Positions 12,549 to 24,245 of a stretch of DNA of 64,000 nt are shown one piece after another. Each line of letters opens with the position of its first letter. The first letter of the stretch is position 1. Under the pieces are notes generated by a model. It made no database searches, was not told the DNA's origin, and worked only from the letters and a program-made list of their open reading frames with translations. Source of the DNA: Liolophura sinensis. Its lineage: Eukaryota; Mollusca; Polyplacophora; Chitonida; Chitonidae. The DNA is taken from assembly GCF_032854445.1 (NCBI RefSeq), contig NC_088305.1, forward strand, positions 21,054,955-21,118,954. The letters run 5' to 3'. Both the position numbers and the translations under genes were made by a program.

Positions 12549-13514
12549 GTGCTGCAACGTGATGGAAGGAATAGTGGGAAATGTCGTTAAGAAACAGTCA
12601 TTCATAAAGAAAAGTTGTTATGTTTTTCTCATTATATTGCAAGCCAATTAAACTTCTTTGTTTTCGGAGCCCCGGTGATTTTTCGTGTAGCCTTACACGA
12701 GCTTCGATGGATATACTGTTACCTTACACTACTGACATCCGGAAAAGTTGGCTAGTGTAACTTGCCAAAGTTCAGTGGGTTTACTCTGCGAATGCCGCTT
12801 TCTTCCGCCAGATAATCTACCGGCAACCACTGAATGAGTGAAAAATTCACAAGTACATGGGTGGCGTTACGCAACAACTAAAAATAAATAATAATAGCTT
12901 CCGACAAGGAGCTTGCCTGAGCAGTTCATGAATTTTACAAAACAAAATTTCAAATGCTGTCAAATGGTGTTTATTTAACGAACTTTCATAAAATTTAATA
13001 TATCATAATTTTTTTATAACATTCTATAAGTTGTCTATAGTCGTACAAGATGTCGTTTGAAAGAAAATTACGAAACACTGATTTACAAAGTTTTCTAAAA
13101 GTTAGCCCGGGGGCACGTTTCCCGGAGATCTCGAGGAGATGACTTAAGTTTTAAATATATGTTGTCATGGAAATAACGCCATTGCTTAAGTTACCACTCT
13201 TTCGAAAAACGGGGCACGGGACGACAAAATTGTGTGTTATATTGACACTTGAATTGTAATTTTTTAAAATTATACGATCAATCAGATGGATTCGTGTCTA
13301 GAGAAATAACACTAAAAATAACATAAATAAATGTAATAAACATGTAAAAACATGTAATAAACAGTTCTAAAAAAATGTGCACTTGTTTAAAAAATAAATA
13401 AAGTAAATATTAATGCGACAAATAAATTTCTTCATATCACAGGTTGTATATGTTGTTTTCCGGTAGTATTACCCCACTATTTGAGCGAGCGCGCGAAACA
13501 TAACGATTAGGTCC

Positions 13515-14345
13515 ATCAAAAGCATCTGACAAAACTTGTGACCATCATGCCGAACTGTTTAACAAAGGCATCTATTAACACTTGTTACCATCATGCCGAA
13601 TTGTTCAGCAAAAGCATCTGACAAAACTTGTTACCATCATGCTGAATTGGTCAGCAAAGATAACTTACCATCATATCGAACTTGTCAACAAAGGTATCTG
13701 ACAAAACTTGTGACCATCGTGCCGAACTGGTCAACAAAGATATCTGGTAAAACTTGTTACCATCATGCCAAACTAGTTAACAAAGAAAGCTGACAAAACT
13801 TGTTACCATTATGCCGAACTGTTCATCAAAGGCATCTGTCAAAACTTGATACCATCATGCCGAACTGTTTAACAAAGGCATCGGGCAAAACTGGTTACCA
13901 TCATGTCGAACTGGTTAACAAAGATATCTGACAAACTTGTGACCATTATGCCGAACTGGTTAACAAAGATATCTGACAAACTTGTTACCATAATGCCGAA
14001 CTGTTCATCAAATGCATCTGTCGAAACTTGTTACCAGCCTGCCGAACTGTTCGTCAAAGGCATGTGTCAAAACTTGTTACCATCATGCCGAACTGTTCAT
14101 CAAAGACATTTCAAAACTTGTTACCATCCTGTCAAACTTTTTCAACAAAGGCATCTGGCAAAATTTTTTACCATCATACCGAACTGTAAATCTTGTCACC
14201 ATCATCTAGTGTTATTACCCAAATACATGTGACAAAACTCATCATGCTGTACTCACGCCACTGATCAGCACGTGTCACCATCTTGCCGAACTGCTCAACA
14301 AACGTATCCATTAAACTTGATTATCACCATTGCGAAGTCTTGTTC
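13515..14345. repeat. 46-bp minisatellite, about 16 units
   Basis: Unit contains AAAACTTGTTACCATCATGC and CGAACTGTTCATCAAAGGCA. Several small open frames here are products of the repeat. Units degrade to the right. Confidence 0.92.
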
Positions 14346-15240
14346 AAACTGACAAGCTTTAATTATCACCACCAAGACGTGTCGAAGTAAACAACCTATG
14401 CAATGTAGTTATCAGCAAGCGCACTTAACTGAGCAGACTTAACTGCTTCGTGGCTGCTTGATGGCGCGCTAAACACGTGAGGTAAGTACTGTGTGTTAAA
14501 CTGTGTCAGGTATGAGTTTCATTGATAAAAGTTTGAAATTGCTGGCGAGAGGGCACAAGAGTGTTAAGTAGTGATGAGGCTGGGAGTGACGTCCCATTGA
14601 CGTTGCTATGTACCGATCTCTGACAGTAAATTTATGTCAAAATATTAATGAGTACCTTTCCCACAGGTTGGGCAAGGTAGACACCAATGTTCATTGACCA
14701 TACAATGTTTGGGGCTGAGTTGCAGCGTTAAAAACTATGATTGTTCCTGATGGAAACAGGAAGGATCAGATCCATTTATTAATAGATTACCGCTGAACCG
14801 GATTTTACGAAAGTCATTGTGTTCTTGATTTCATATAGTGATCTCTTTGTATCGTAACGGAGATTATGTTACATTTATTTTCCAAAAAAAAAGGAGGTGA
14901 GGAGAGAATATGCGGAAATTATTAGATAACATGGTATTTTTTGAAAACAGTTACATTGCGCTCACATTGTATCACGCCCTTTTACGTTCTGATCCCCTGG
15001 ATTGCAGTGGTTGATGTTTTGGGCGAATATTTTTTATTTTATTTTCTGAAATGAAAGTATGTATGTTGAGCATAGAGTAGGTCTTTGGCTCTTCGGGCGA
15101 GTCGGGAATGTTTATCAGAAAAGCAAAAATGTCAACCAAAACTACTTGTGCTGTTCATGTTTAAAATCAACCTCCCTCCCCTCCCCTATTCCAGTTCGCG
15201 CTATCTAGGTCTATATAGGATAAAGGTATTTACTTAATCA
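14346..15240. other. No feature recognised
   Basis: Unassigned sequence between the 46-bp array and a SINE-like fragment. No match to the missing bursicon beta exon was seen by eye. Confidence 0.4.
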
Positions 15241-15244
15241 GGAA

Positions 15245-15410
15245 TTTTTCACTCACACCATTGATGACGGTCAGCTTTATGGACCGAGGAAAGCAAAATG
15301 CCCGGGATAAACCTGCGACCCTTGACAAGTTACTGAAAAACTTTTCATCATTTACCATGGGTGCTGGTTTCACTATTATTGCTAGGCTGTATGCCTGGGA
15401 TAGATTAGCC
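15245..15410 (-). mobile_element. SINE-like fragment, reverse (family C-like)
   Basis: GGTCAGCTTTATGGACCGAG, CCCGGGATAAACCTGCGACC and GACAAGTTACTG recur at 62722-62910. The open frames on both strands here are not supported as genes. Confidence 0.45.
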
Positions 15411-15539
15411 GATAGACATGACCGAATGATATACTGTACATAAAAGGTTACGCACTCCAGTGTGACCAGTGTGGATGCCTTAATGGGATATCGTTTATCT
15501 CCTACGACAGCCAGTTGAGAGACTCGTTGCATTTCAATT

Positions 15540-17746
15540 GCTGATTTTTCAAACAGAATAACTACAGACCTCGCTGGTAGCGTAACAGTGTTCTAACCGT
15601 TAATTAGAACTCAGCTACAGTCGAACCTGTGCACGTTGTGAATAGCCCGCTATAGTGTGGCCTTACAAAACAATAAACAAGCAAATAAATATTGGTTAAA
15701 CCGTTCCTTTCTGTTTTTCTTCTGGCTTCTGACGCCGAAACACTGGTACCCTCAAGTGTAAATAGTCTGTGGTCCATGAAGCTATAGACGGTTTGTTTTA
15801 GTTAAAAAAAACTGGAAAGTATTTTCAGACAGCCAGGGCGTTGTCCTCTTGTGCATGCACATAAAATATAAGCGCTCTCCACGAGGACGTGTCAAACACG
15901 CATCGAGGCATGCGGGTCCTTAGTGATAAGGTGTGTCCTTAGTTACGACAATCCTGACACGAGCAACCCATTGGTTCCTGGATCTCTAAGGAGGGACGAA
16001 GACCGCTGACGAGAGAATTGTCAAAGAAACATTCTTCAAAGCGGATTAGCTTCGGAAGCAGATTCCCTTCCTGGCAACACCGGCATTGCTGAGGAACAAA
16101 ACAAAACGCAGGATAATGGCAGCGAAAAGTTTTAAAGTAGTGTTAGGAATAAAATATACATTCATATACCTTCCAGCAATGACAAAGAGAATTTAAACTT
16201 AAGAGTGAAAATGTGAGGAGGTAAATGGGAAGGGGGAGCGGGTGTACGATATACGAAATGGTCAGCAAGTCTTACCATACTGTGACTGGCAACAATGTAT
16301 CTGATTATTTATTGATCTGGCGTTTAACGATGTAAAACGGATTTTAAGGACTCATATTCGACGGCGGTTAAGTTAATTACAGCATGATTTATTTATTTAT
16401 TTATTTATTTACTTTATAGTAGTCAAGATAACGCATTTCAAAGAAAGCAAAACCGTGCACATTGAGAAAATCGAAAGTGCCGCCATATTATTAATTTTAA
16501 CCAACAATTCACAATGTATTTCTTTAACCCGGTTTTCTGTGAAAATAAATTCTGCAGAAATAAAGATTTACCCACTCTGCTTTTCCTGAAAACGCAACAC
16601 TTCTTGTTATTAGAAACTAGAAACCACCTCTCTCCAACTGAAATGAAGTTATGTGAGAATTTCTATTTCTACCCCCATTTGTTCCATTTATTTTTGATGT
16701 CCCCAACTTCTCACCCGCACCTTCCCACCTTTTCTAACCCGCACCTACCCACATATCTAACTCTCACCATCAACCCACCTCTCCTTATCCTTAGCTTCCC
16801 CACCTCTCCAAATCCGCACTTCCACCACCATTCCTAAACTGTATCTCCGAATAGGCTAGGTTTTATTTGATAGCTCGATTGAGCTGGTGGTTCCGAATAC
16901 CGGACCACCGTTAAGTATTGACGATACGCTGCCATATTAATAGCACGAGTTAGGCCATGGCGTAATAACCTTCAGCCATGCCAATGATCGCTTGTATCAG
17001 CAGGCCACACAGCCGTGTGCTGCATGGGTCATGGGAAGTCACGACATCAAGACATTAAGAGACAGCGTTAGTGTATGAGCAAATGTCCACGGAGTCTGGC
17101 CATCATTTACCGTTACCCATTTCGAATGTGTTGTAATTCTCACCACTAATGTCACTTTGTATAATCCAGTGACATTTTCTCTGCAGAAATGTCAAGCCTT
17201 GATTAACTGCGCACTGATTTGCTCCTTCACCGAGTCAACGCATTTTTTGGTCGATCGTCTCTGCCGGTTAATGTAGTAACCTAATGGCTTTTAAGACCCG
17301 ATATTATTGGTTGTATTTTTCCACCCACACAACTCCCCTACCCCACTCTCCCTCTCTTCTCTGTCGTTCGGAGCTCTGCGCCCTCTCTCTGAACCCGAAG
17401 ATGAAATCCTGCTGACAATTACCTTTCCGGCTCAATAATTTTTATATTACATGTAAATATAGAGACAGGCTGCTGGAAATTGAAAACAGAAATAAACGTT
17501 TATGAACAAAATGAGATACTGACAGGGTGTGGGACGAATATGCATGTCCCATCTGTAAGTGGAATGTCCAAAGTGAAATTAATTAATATGGCCTATTTAA
17601 ATCCCGGAAGATTTTTGGTTGAAACCGAGTGTATATTTTTTTGAACCACTGACAAGCAAACTCTGAAGGATTGAACAATAATTTGAATTACGTTAATTAT
17701 TCAGGTGTACTTGTGTTCTTTTCCTATTATCTTATTGTTTAAAAGT
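15540..17746. other. Mostly unassigned; (ATTT)n at 16387 and C-rich tract
   Basis: Within the expected first coding intron or downstream region of bursicon beta, but no second exon with CYCC or CKCFKC-type codons was spotted. Confidence 0.4.
16680..16835. repeat. C-rich CCCAC low-complexity tract
   Basis: Irregular repeats such as CCCGCACCTTCCCACC. A 107-codon frame spanning it is not supported. Confidence 0.6.
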
Positions 17747-18012
17747 GGCCGAGGTGGCTAGCGTGTCTGCGCAGCGCAATGGCCCAGGAGCCTCTCATCA
17801 CTGCGGTCGATGTGAGTTTAACTCCAGCTTTTGCAGGCTTCCCGTCTGACCTTCACGACGGAAGGTCTTCCAGCAACCTGCGTATGGTCGTAGGTTTCCC
17901 CCGGGCCCTGTCCGATTTCCTTTCACCACAATGCTGGCCGCCGTCGAATAAGTGAAATATTTTTGAGTACGGCGTAAACACCATTCAAATAAATCAAATA
18001 AATATTTTTTGC
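17747..18012 (+). mobile_element. Near full-length SINE family A
   Basis: Head GGCCGAGGTGGCTAGCG, B-box region GTGAGTTTAACTCC, body and 3' core GAGTACGGCGTAAACACC, then AAATAAATC-rich tail. Diverged copy. Confidence 0.88.
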
Positions 18013-18307
18013 GAATCTACGGAACTCTCGTGCCACCTCCAAGTGGTTTTAGAATGATGTTGAAACTGAACTGAATGATACTGAATGTGAGCACAGAACT
18101 TCATGGCTAATAATACTGGTTAGTCAATTGGATTAATTTATTCAGGATCAGTTTGACTACCGTACATTTTAAACTTTGACCTACCAAAGCTGGTCGTTCT
18201 CATGAGTGTATATTGTTCAATGTGATTATCCTTAAGTGGTCATCTGCGAAACAGAAATTTGACCACACTTAATTAGTCGATATGATTAAGAAATGTTTCT
18301 CAGTATA

Positions 18308-18350
18308 GTGACTCTTCGTCGTCATATGACTGAAAAGTTGTTGATATAAT
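18308..18350 (+). mobile_element. SINE family B 3'-end fragment
   Basis: TTCGTCGTCATATGACTGAA followed by AAGTTGTTGAT is the family B end alone. Confidence 0.55.
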
Positions 18351-18356
18351 TGAAAA

Positions 18357-18660
18357 CGTATAGCATAGAGAGTAAGATCAGAGCAGCGACGTCAGTGTGA
18401 TAGCTGACAAATGGCCACATGTAACTAGTGAAATACGAAAGCTGAGGTTGTCAATTTACTTCATTCAGGATTTTATTCTAGCTGTTCATGTAAATGCATG
18501 AAGAGTAGCCATTTACACGCCCTCTAGCACCATGGCTTAAGCAGAATTAGGTAACCAAAAATGTGCAGTGATGTTAATTGCAATTTATTAGACGTCACTG
18601 GTGTAGAATTAATCAAGATGCTGTGTTGTCATCACATTTAACACACAATCAGATTAAAAT
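18357..18660 (+). repeat. Dispersed repeat D
   Basis: About 300 bases shared with 43307-43592, 44345-44598 and 50824-51142. Anchors: AGCATAGAGAGTAA, CAGCTGACAAATGG-like, CTAGCACCATGGCTTAAGCA, GTTAATTGCAATTTATTA and CATCACATTTAACA. Confidence 0.78.
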
Positions 18661-18794
18661 ATTGCAAAGAGACCAGGCCTCAAAGATGCTTAAGTATGCA
18701 TACCGTGCATACATATGATGACATTTTGGGCTAATTCCAAAATTTTAATCCTCAGGTACCCAGTAAAGGTCGGTGGTTTACCCAGTCACTCCAA

Positions 18795-18866
18795 CTCATT
18801 AACATGAGTCATATAAGACAACAGTTCTTGAGTATTGCGTTAAACACCAATCAGCTAAATAAATCA
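18795..18866 (+). mobile_element. SINE family A, 3' fragment
   Basis: GTCATATAAGACAACAGTTC then TTGAGTATTGCGTTAAACAC and an AAATAAATC tail. It lies about 190 bases left of the bursicon beta donor, in its first coding intron. Confidence 0.7.
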
Positions 18867-19051
18867 AATCATAAGAAAATATTTGAAGCCGAATGCTCCA
18901 ACTTAATTGAAATTGTACTACCACAGCACAGAAACAACAGGTCAAAGTTTTTCAATTTGATATGTATGTTTAAGAATTTATTTTGGTTAGGAATTTTAGG
19001 CAAGGGCTCGAAATCCATTTTTGAAACTGGGTGAAGCCAAAATATTACTAA

Positions 19052-19060
19052 TGCCCTACC
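19052..19060 (-). other. Splice donor of bursicon beta exon
   Basis: Reading the minus strand, AAG|GTAGGGCAT follows the last conserved residue (Lys79) of the exon. Continuing the frame gives Val-Gly-His-stop, so splicing is required to complete the knot. The position is phase 0. Confidence 0.8.
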
Positions 19061-19296
19061 TTCATCAAGCCGGGGAAATGTACCACACTGGGGGACACTT
19101 GGGACATGCACGTGCCTTCACATTTGTTCATGGTTACCGTGGCAACACAGTCCACAATGATGGTAGAGCCCTGGTGTTCGACGGACATCTGCTTGACTAG
19201 GTCAACTTCTGTTTGCAATGTTTGACAGCCATCTTGTTGACCGGACACGGCAGCCATTTTTAAACTCACCATAAGGAGGAATATCCTTGTAAACAT
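19060..19296 (-). CDS. pburs: Bursicon beta (partner of bursicon), first coding exon, partial gene
   Basis: Secreted cystine-knot neurohormone subunit; in arthropods it pairs with bursicon alpha to activate the LGR2 receptor, and beta homodimers have separate roles (family knowledge). The exon encodes 79 residues from ATG at 19296. Residues 1-19 are a hydrophobic signal peptide (MFTRIFLLMVSLKMAAVSG). The knot then begins with Cys24, Cys50, Cys59 and Cys63; 59-63 is the CxGxC ring motif (CEGTC), inside NKCEGTCMSQVSPSVV, which strongly resembles the bursicon beta version. The exon ends after Lys79 at AAG|GTAGGG, a phase-0 donor, exactly before where the family has the ECYCC segment. The remaining knot (normally seven more cysteines) is not in this exon, and I did not find it to the left. 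A poly-pyrimidine tract and CAG lie 2 bases before the ATG, so a 5'UTR intron is inferred. Alternative: a pseudogene fragment, less likely because frame, donor and acceptor are intact. Confidence 0.88.
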
Positions 19297-19298
19297 GG

Positions 19299-19316
19299 CT
19301 GGAAAAAAAACAGTAA
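19299..19316 (-). other. Splice acceptor just upstream of the bursicon beta ATG
   Basis: On the minus strand a T-rich tract (TACTGTTTTTTTTCCAG) is followed by CC and the start ATG. This is a textbook 3' splice site and implies a non-coding first exon further right, on the far side of the 48-bp minisatellite. Transcript data would be needed to find that exon. Confidence 0.65.
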
Positions 19317-19321
19317 AAATT

Positions 19322-21660
19322 GAAATAGAAATGTTGGTAAACGTGACTGAGAGTAGGACAATGGGCGCTGAAACAGAAATGTTGGTAAACGTGACTGAGA
19401 GTAGGACAATGGGCGCTGAAACAGAAATGTTGGTAAATGTGACAGGGTATAGAGGAGTAGGCCCTGAAACAGAAATGTTGGTAAACGTGACAGGTTATAG
19501 AGGAGTGGGCCCTGAAACAGAAATGTTGGTAAACGTGACTGAGAGTAGGACAATGGGCGCTGAAACAGAAATGTTGGTAAACGTGACTGAGAGTAGGACA
19601 ATGGGCGCTGAAACAGAAATGTTGGTAAACGTGACAGGTTATAGAGGAGTGGGCCCTGAAACAGAAATGTTGGTAAACGTGACTGAGAGTAGGACAATGG
19701 GCGCTGAAACAGAAATGTTGGTAAACGTTACAGGTTATAGAGGAGTGGGCCCTGAAACAGAAATGTTGGTGAACGTGACTGAGAATAGGACAATGGGCGC
19801 TGAAACAGAAATGTTGGTAAACGTGACTGAGAGTAGGACAATGGGCGCTGAAACAGAAATGTTGGTAAACGTGACTGAGAGTAGGACAATGGGCGCTGAA
19901 ACAGAAATGTTGATAAAGGTGACAGAGTATAGAGGAGTGGGCCCTGAAACAGAAATGTTGGTAAACGTGACAGGATATAGAGGAGTGGGCCCTGAAACAG
20001 AAATGTTGGTAAACGTGACAGGGTATAGAGGAGTGGGCCCTGAAACAGAAATGTTGGTAAACCTGACAGGGTATAGAGGAGTGGGCCCTGAAACAGAAAT
20101 GTTGGTAAACGTGACAGGGTATAGAGGAGTGGGCCCTGAAACAGAAATGTTGGTAAACGTGACAGGGTATAGACGAGTGGGCCCTGAAACAGAAATGTTG
20201 GTAAACGTGACTGAGAATTGGACAATGGGCGCTGAAACAGAAATGTTGGTAAACGTGACAGGGTATAGAGGAGTGGGCCCTGAAACAGAAATGTTGGTAA
20301 ACGTGACAGGGTATAGAGGAGTGGGCCCTGAAACAGAAATGTTGGTAAACCTGACAGGGTATAGAGGAGTGGGCTTTGAAACAGAAATGTTGGTAAAGGT
20401 GACAGGGTATAGAGGAGTGGGCCCTGAAACAGAAATGTTGGTAAACGTGACAGGGTATAGAGGAGTGGGCCCTGAAACAGAAATGTTGGTAAACGTGACA
20501 GGGTATAGACGAGTGGGCCCTGAAGCAGACATGTTGGTAAAGGTGACAGGATATAGAGGAGTGGGCTTTGAAACAGAAATGTTGGTAAACGTGACAGGGT
20601 ATAGAGGAGTGGGCCCTGAAACAGAAATGTTGGTAAACGTGACAGGGTATAGAGGAGTGGGCCCTGAAACAGAAATGTTGGTAAACGTGACAGGGTATAG
20701 AGGAGTGGGCCCTGAAACAGAAATGTTGGTAAACGTGACTGAGAGTAGGACAATGGGCGCTGAAACAGAAATGTTGGTAAACGTGACTGAGAATTGGACA
20801 ATGGGCGCTGAAACAGAAATGTTGGTAAACGTGGCAGGGTATAGAGGAGTGGGCCCTGAAACAGAAATGTTGGTAAACGTGACAGGGTATAGAGGAGTGG
20901 GCCCTGAAACAGAAATGTTGGTAAACGTGACAGGGTATAGAGGAGTGGGCTTTGAAACAGAAATGTTGGTAAACGTGACCGGGTATAGAGGAGTGGGCCC
21001 TGAAACAGAAATGTTGGTAAACGTGACAGGGTATAGAGGAGTGGGCCCTGAAACAGAAATGTTGGTAAACGTGACAGGGTATAGCGGAGTGGGCCCTAGA
21101 ACAGAAACGTTGGTAAACGTGACAGGGTATAGAGGAGTGGGCCCTGAAACAGAAATGTTGGTAAACCTGACAGGGTATAGAGGAGTGGGCCCTGAAACAG
21201 AAATGTTGGTAAACGTTACAGGGTATAGAGGAGTAGGCCCTGAAACAGAAATGTTGGTAAACGTGACAGGGTATAGAGGAGTTGGCCCTGAAACAGAAAT
21301 GTTGGTAAAGGTGACAGGGTATAGAGGAGTTGGCCCTGAAACAGAAATGTTGGTAAACGTGACCGGGAATAGAGGAGTGGGCGCTGAAATAGAAATGTTA
21401 GAAAACGTGGATGAGAATAGAACAATGAGTGCTGACATAGAAATTCTGGTAAACGTGACAGGGAATAGAGGAGTGGGTGCTGAAATAGATATGTTGGGAA
21501 GGGTGACAGGGAATAGATGAGTGGGCGCTGAAATAGAAATGTTGGGAAGTGTGACAGGGAATAGAGCAATGGGCGTTGAAATAGAAGTTTTGGTAAACGT
21601 GACTAGGGACAGAGACGATGAAATAAAGGCACTAGTAAACCTGACAGGGAATTGAGGAGT
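19322..21660. repeat. 48-bp minisatellite, about 48 units, two interspersed subtypes
   Basis: The unit begins GAAACAGAAATGTTGGTAAA and has period 48. Two subtypes share the first half but differ in the second: A continues ACAGGGTATAGAGGAGTGGG and B continues ACTGAGAGTAGGACAATGGG. From left to right the units run B B A A B B A B A B B B, then mainly A with B-like units at 19, 30, 31 and 44. Units after about 42 diverge. Because 48 is divisible by 3 and the unit lacks stops in several frames, a 741-codon frame (19295-21520) and minus-strand frames of 567 and 357 codons stay open; I regard these as artefacts. The array lies in the inferred 5'UTR intron of bursicon beta, starting about 25 bases from its exon. 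Confidence 0.95.
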
Positions 21661-22084
21661 AGAAAAATCTTAAATATTACACATATAGATAACATTTTTT
21701 ATGTTATTTCAAGAACAACAAATACTAGAACGAGGAAATAATATCCGAATACTATCACCTTCTCATAAAAATGTTCTCATTTCCACACAGCACTATACTG
21801 CAAATAGTCGATGAGTAATATGATTGCAAAAATTACAGTTATTATTTTCTTATTATTAGATTTTTATTTGTTATATTCGTCCAAGCCGTTATTCGTGAAA
21901 ACGATCATTGTTTTCGTTATCCCAAGTACGTAAGATAGTCGTAAGTGCACTCTTCTATTCTTGACAATAAAAAGTTTCATTATAACGTAATTCCGCTGAT
22001 AAAAATGAGCGCCATCGTACATGTGAACAAGCGTACTCCGTTAACTACCTACCAAACAAATAATAGCAGATATAAGATCAATTC
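21661..22084. other. Unassigned, right of the 48-bp array
   Basis: AT-rich. The non-coding first exon or promoter of bursicon beta could lie here or further right, but nothing marks it. Confidence 0.35.
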
Positions 22085-22330
22085 GATTCGGATGTTACCT
22101 TGTCACAGAATAGACCTTTCCGAACTGTCAATCAAGAACATGTACATGACCAGTCACAAGCTGTATTGTTGCAAATAGGTCGTTCGAATGTCAAACACAC
22201 CTGTTACAAATGTTCAATCTGTTTGTGACGTCATGACGTCACAGCTGTTTTCACCGGGAATGGAATGAAAAGTAATGTTGTAACGAGAAGGCGTGGTGTG
22301 ACATCGGACGTGTTCGATTCATGCATTGGT
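22085..22330. repeat. Duplicated block with double CRE, copy 1
   Basis: About 245 bases resemble 58130-58400. Shared stretches include GTCTTTCTGAACTGTC-like sequence, TGTTGCAAATA, AAATGTTCAATCT, the double CRE, GCTTTTCACCGG-like sequence, and AAGGYGTGGTG. It lies about 2.8 kb upstream of the bursicon beta exon. It is either a dispersed repeat or a duplicated regulatory block. Confidence 0.7.
22226..22243. promoter_or_regulatory. Overlapping pair of CRE-like palindromes
   Basis: TGACGTCATGACGTCACA contains two copies of the palindrome TGACGTCA, the consensus for CREB/ATF proteins, sharing the central TGA. Function is inferred from the motif only. Confidence 0.5.
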
Positions 22331-22814
22331 TGTGGCACAATTCCAAAGACAATGCGATTGACTTTACGCACAGAGGGCAAGTTTTTGTATTTTTAACGAA
22401 GTCCCATTTGCTTAACCCCGTGGGTGTGAATGCTTTTGGTGTTTTTATTTCCGCTCGGGTGAAGTTCGGCCTCAGGCCTGCGCATTTAGTCGTGGATGAG
22501 CTTCCGGTTGGATCTGAGTTGTCATGACCAGTTTCCGCGCACCATATCCAAAAGAGTGATCGGAAAAGTCAAATGTTTTGCCTTTCCATTCCTATACGCT
22601 ACTGTATGCTAGAACTATAACATCTCTTTGCCTCTGGGCGTTTATGGGGTTATGAGGAGATCGGGATGGGTGGAATTTTACGATGGCCACACTCACAAAC
22701 TTTACTAAGGAATTGTACCCACCGTAAATGACGTCAACCCTGTGCCGCACCAACACAACAATGCATCGCTTAAGTCCATTGCTAAAGGTCTTATTCCACC
22801 AAGCGCCTTTCTGG

Positions 22815-22985
22815 TTAATTTTTTATTTATTTATCCATTTGGCTGTTACTAACGCCATACTCAAGAAGTATTCACTTATAACAGGGCGTTTGGCTTTATT
22901 GGTGGGGGCACGGTGTAAACCACCAACCTTTGACATGCTTGTGGGAAGATTTTCCCGCCTGAAGTAATTCGGACCTCAGCTGTGT
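22815..22985 (-). mobile_element. Diverged SINE fragment, reverse
   Basis: TTTTTTATTTATTTATCCAT, AACGCCATACTCAAGAAGTA, then TAAACCACCAACCTTTGAC resembling 15310 and 62872. Confidence 0.5.
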
Positions 22986-23153
22986 AGCCTAGAGTTGATT
23001 CCTGTCTTCGCGATGACGTTTAGCTCGCCAACTGATAACATAGTGAGCATGCGCAGCAAAAGAACACTGGTGTATTCAGCTTGGACCCGAATTGCCTTTT
23101 GCGCAGGAAACAGTACCACATGGAATACTCACGACAACTAGAGCATATGCCTA

Positions 23154-23394
23154 CGCTCAAAAAAATAATCTGTTAAATTTAACAGAAAATCTGTTGTCTG
23201 AGTGAAGCTAGAATGTATTCTGTTATTATAACACAATATTGTAGTCATATTGAACATGACATCCAAGTCATAGTCATGTTATGTTGCATTAATAGAATAT
23301 GTGTGTTATATTTAACAGAATATTCTACTGTACATACTAGCATCACTTAGATAACAGACTTTGTTTTAAAGTTAACAGAATAATTTTTTGAGAG
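23154..23394. mobile_element. MITE family 1, complete, flanked by TA
   Basis: Starts CGCTCAAAAAAATAATCTGT and ends AACAGAATAATTTTTTGAGA then G; the ends are inverted repeats of each other. TA on both sides suggests a Tc1/mariner-type target duplication. No coding capacity. Confidence 0.82.
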
Positions 23395-23486
23395 TAGCAC
23401 ATGGCGTGTCAGTATTCGGTTTTGTGTGCTGTGTTATGTGGTCGTCTCAAACAGGGGACTTTCGAGATCGAACTCTTTTATCCCTA

Positions 23487-23765
23487 AAGGTAAAAAAGTC
23501 CTACTGTATCATATGACCTGTAAAAATGTTGGGCAACTATTTTTGATCACATTTACTATAACATGGGCGTTCATTAAATGTAATTTAGAGTAGACGAACG
23601 ATGGAGAAAGTTGAGGAGCTGAACGTTTGTGAACTTCAGGGAGTTCCGAAAAGCCCCTGGAACACGGTGAGACAGGTGATCGGTAAACTAACAACGTGAA
23701 CATTTGTCTCCAGTCACTTGATACAGTTCGATTGTTTTTATCTTTCACGACAAAAGAATTCGAAC
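23487..23765 (+). repeat. Dispersed repeat H, copy 1
   Basis: Matches 40810-41105 over about 280 bases: AGTCCTACTGTATCATATGA, ACATTTACTATAACATGGGC, GACAGGTGATCGGT and ACAAAAGAATTCGA. Confidence 0.75.
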
Positions 23766-23814
23766 TCGAACCTCCCCCATTCCACTACGATATAGTTCCA
23801 TAACAAGATGGGTT

Positions 23815-24245
23815 AAATGTGGACGGGTATGTTTAATGATCTGGATGGGTACGTTTAATGATGTGGGTGGATATTTTAATGATGTGGATGGGTATGTTTA
23901 ATGATGTGGGTATGTTTAATGATGTGGATGGGTATGTTTAATGATGTGGATGGGTATATTGAATGATGTGGGAGGGTATGTTTAATGATGCGAAAAGGTA
24001 TGTTTAATGATATGGATGGATATTTTAATGATGTGGATGGATATTTTTATGATGTGGATGGATATTTAATGATGTGGATGGGTATGTTTAATGATGTGGG
24101 TATGTTCATTGATGTGGATGAGTATGTTTAATGATGTGGATATGTTTAATGATGTGTATGAGTATGTTTAATGATGTGTGTATTTTTAATGATGTGGATG
24201 GGTGTGTTTAATGATGTGTGTATGTTTAATGATGTGGATAAGAAA
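23815..24245. repeat. ~22-bp tandem repeat, about 20 units of varied length
   Basis: Repeated ATGATGTGGATGGGTATGTT with deletions giving 16-bp versions. Confidence 0.9.

Noticed and set aside
16514-16837. 107-codon proline/histidine-rich frame
   Set aside because: Its second half is a CCCAC low-complexity tract and the first half shows no domain or splice context.
19735-21438. 567- and 357-codon minus-strand frames in the same array
   Set aside because: Same tandem-repeat artefact in other frames; no start context, signal or non-repeat sequence.
19295-21520. 741-codon plus-strand open frame as a large repetitive protein gene
   Set aside because: It is explained by a 48-bp stop-free tandem repeat; frames on the minus strand are open too, and it lies antisense in an inferred intron. 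Kept only as a finding to check.
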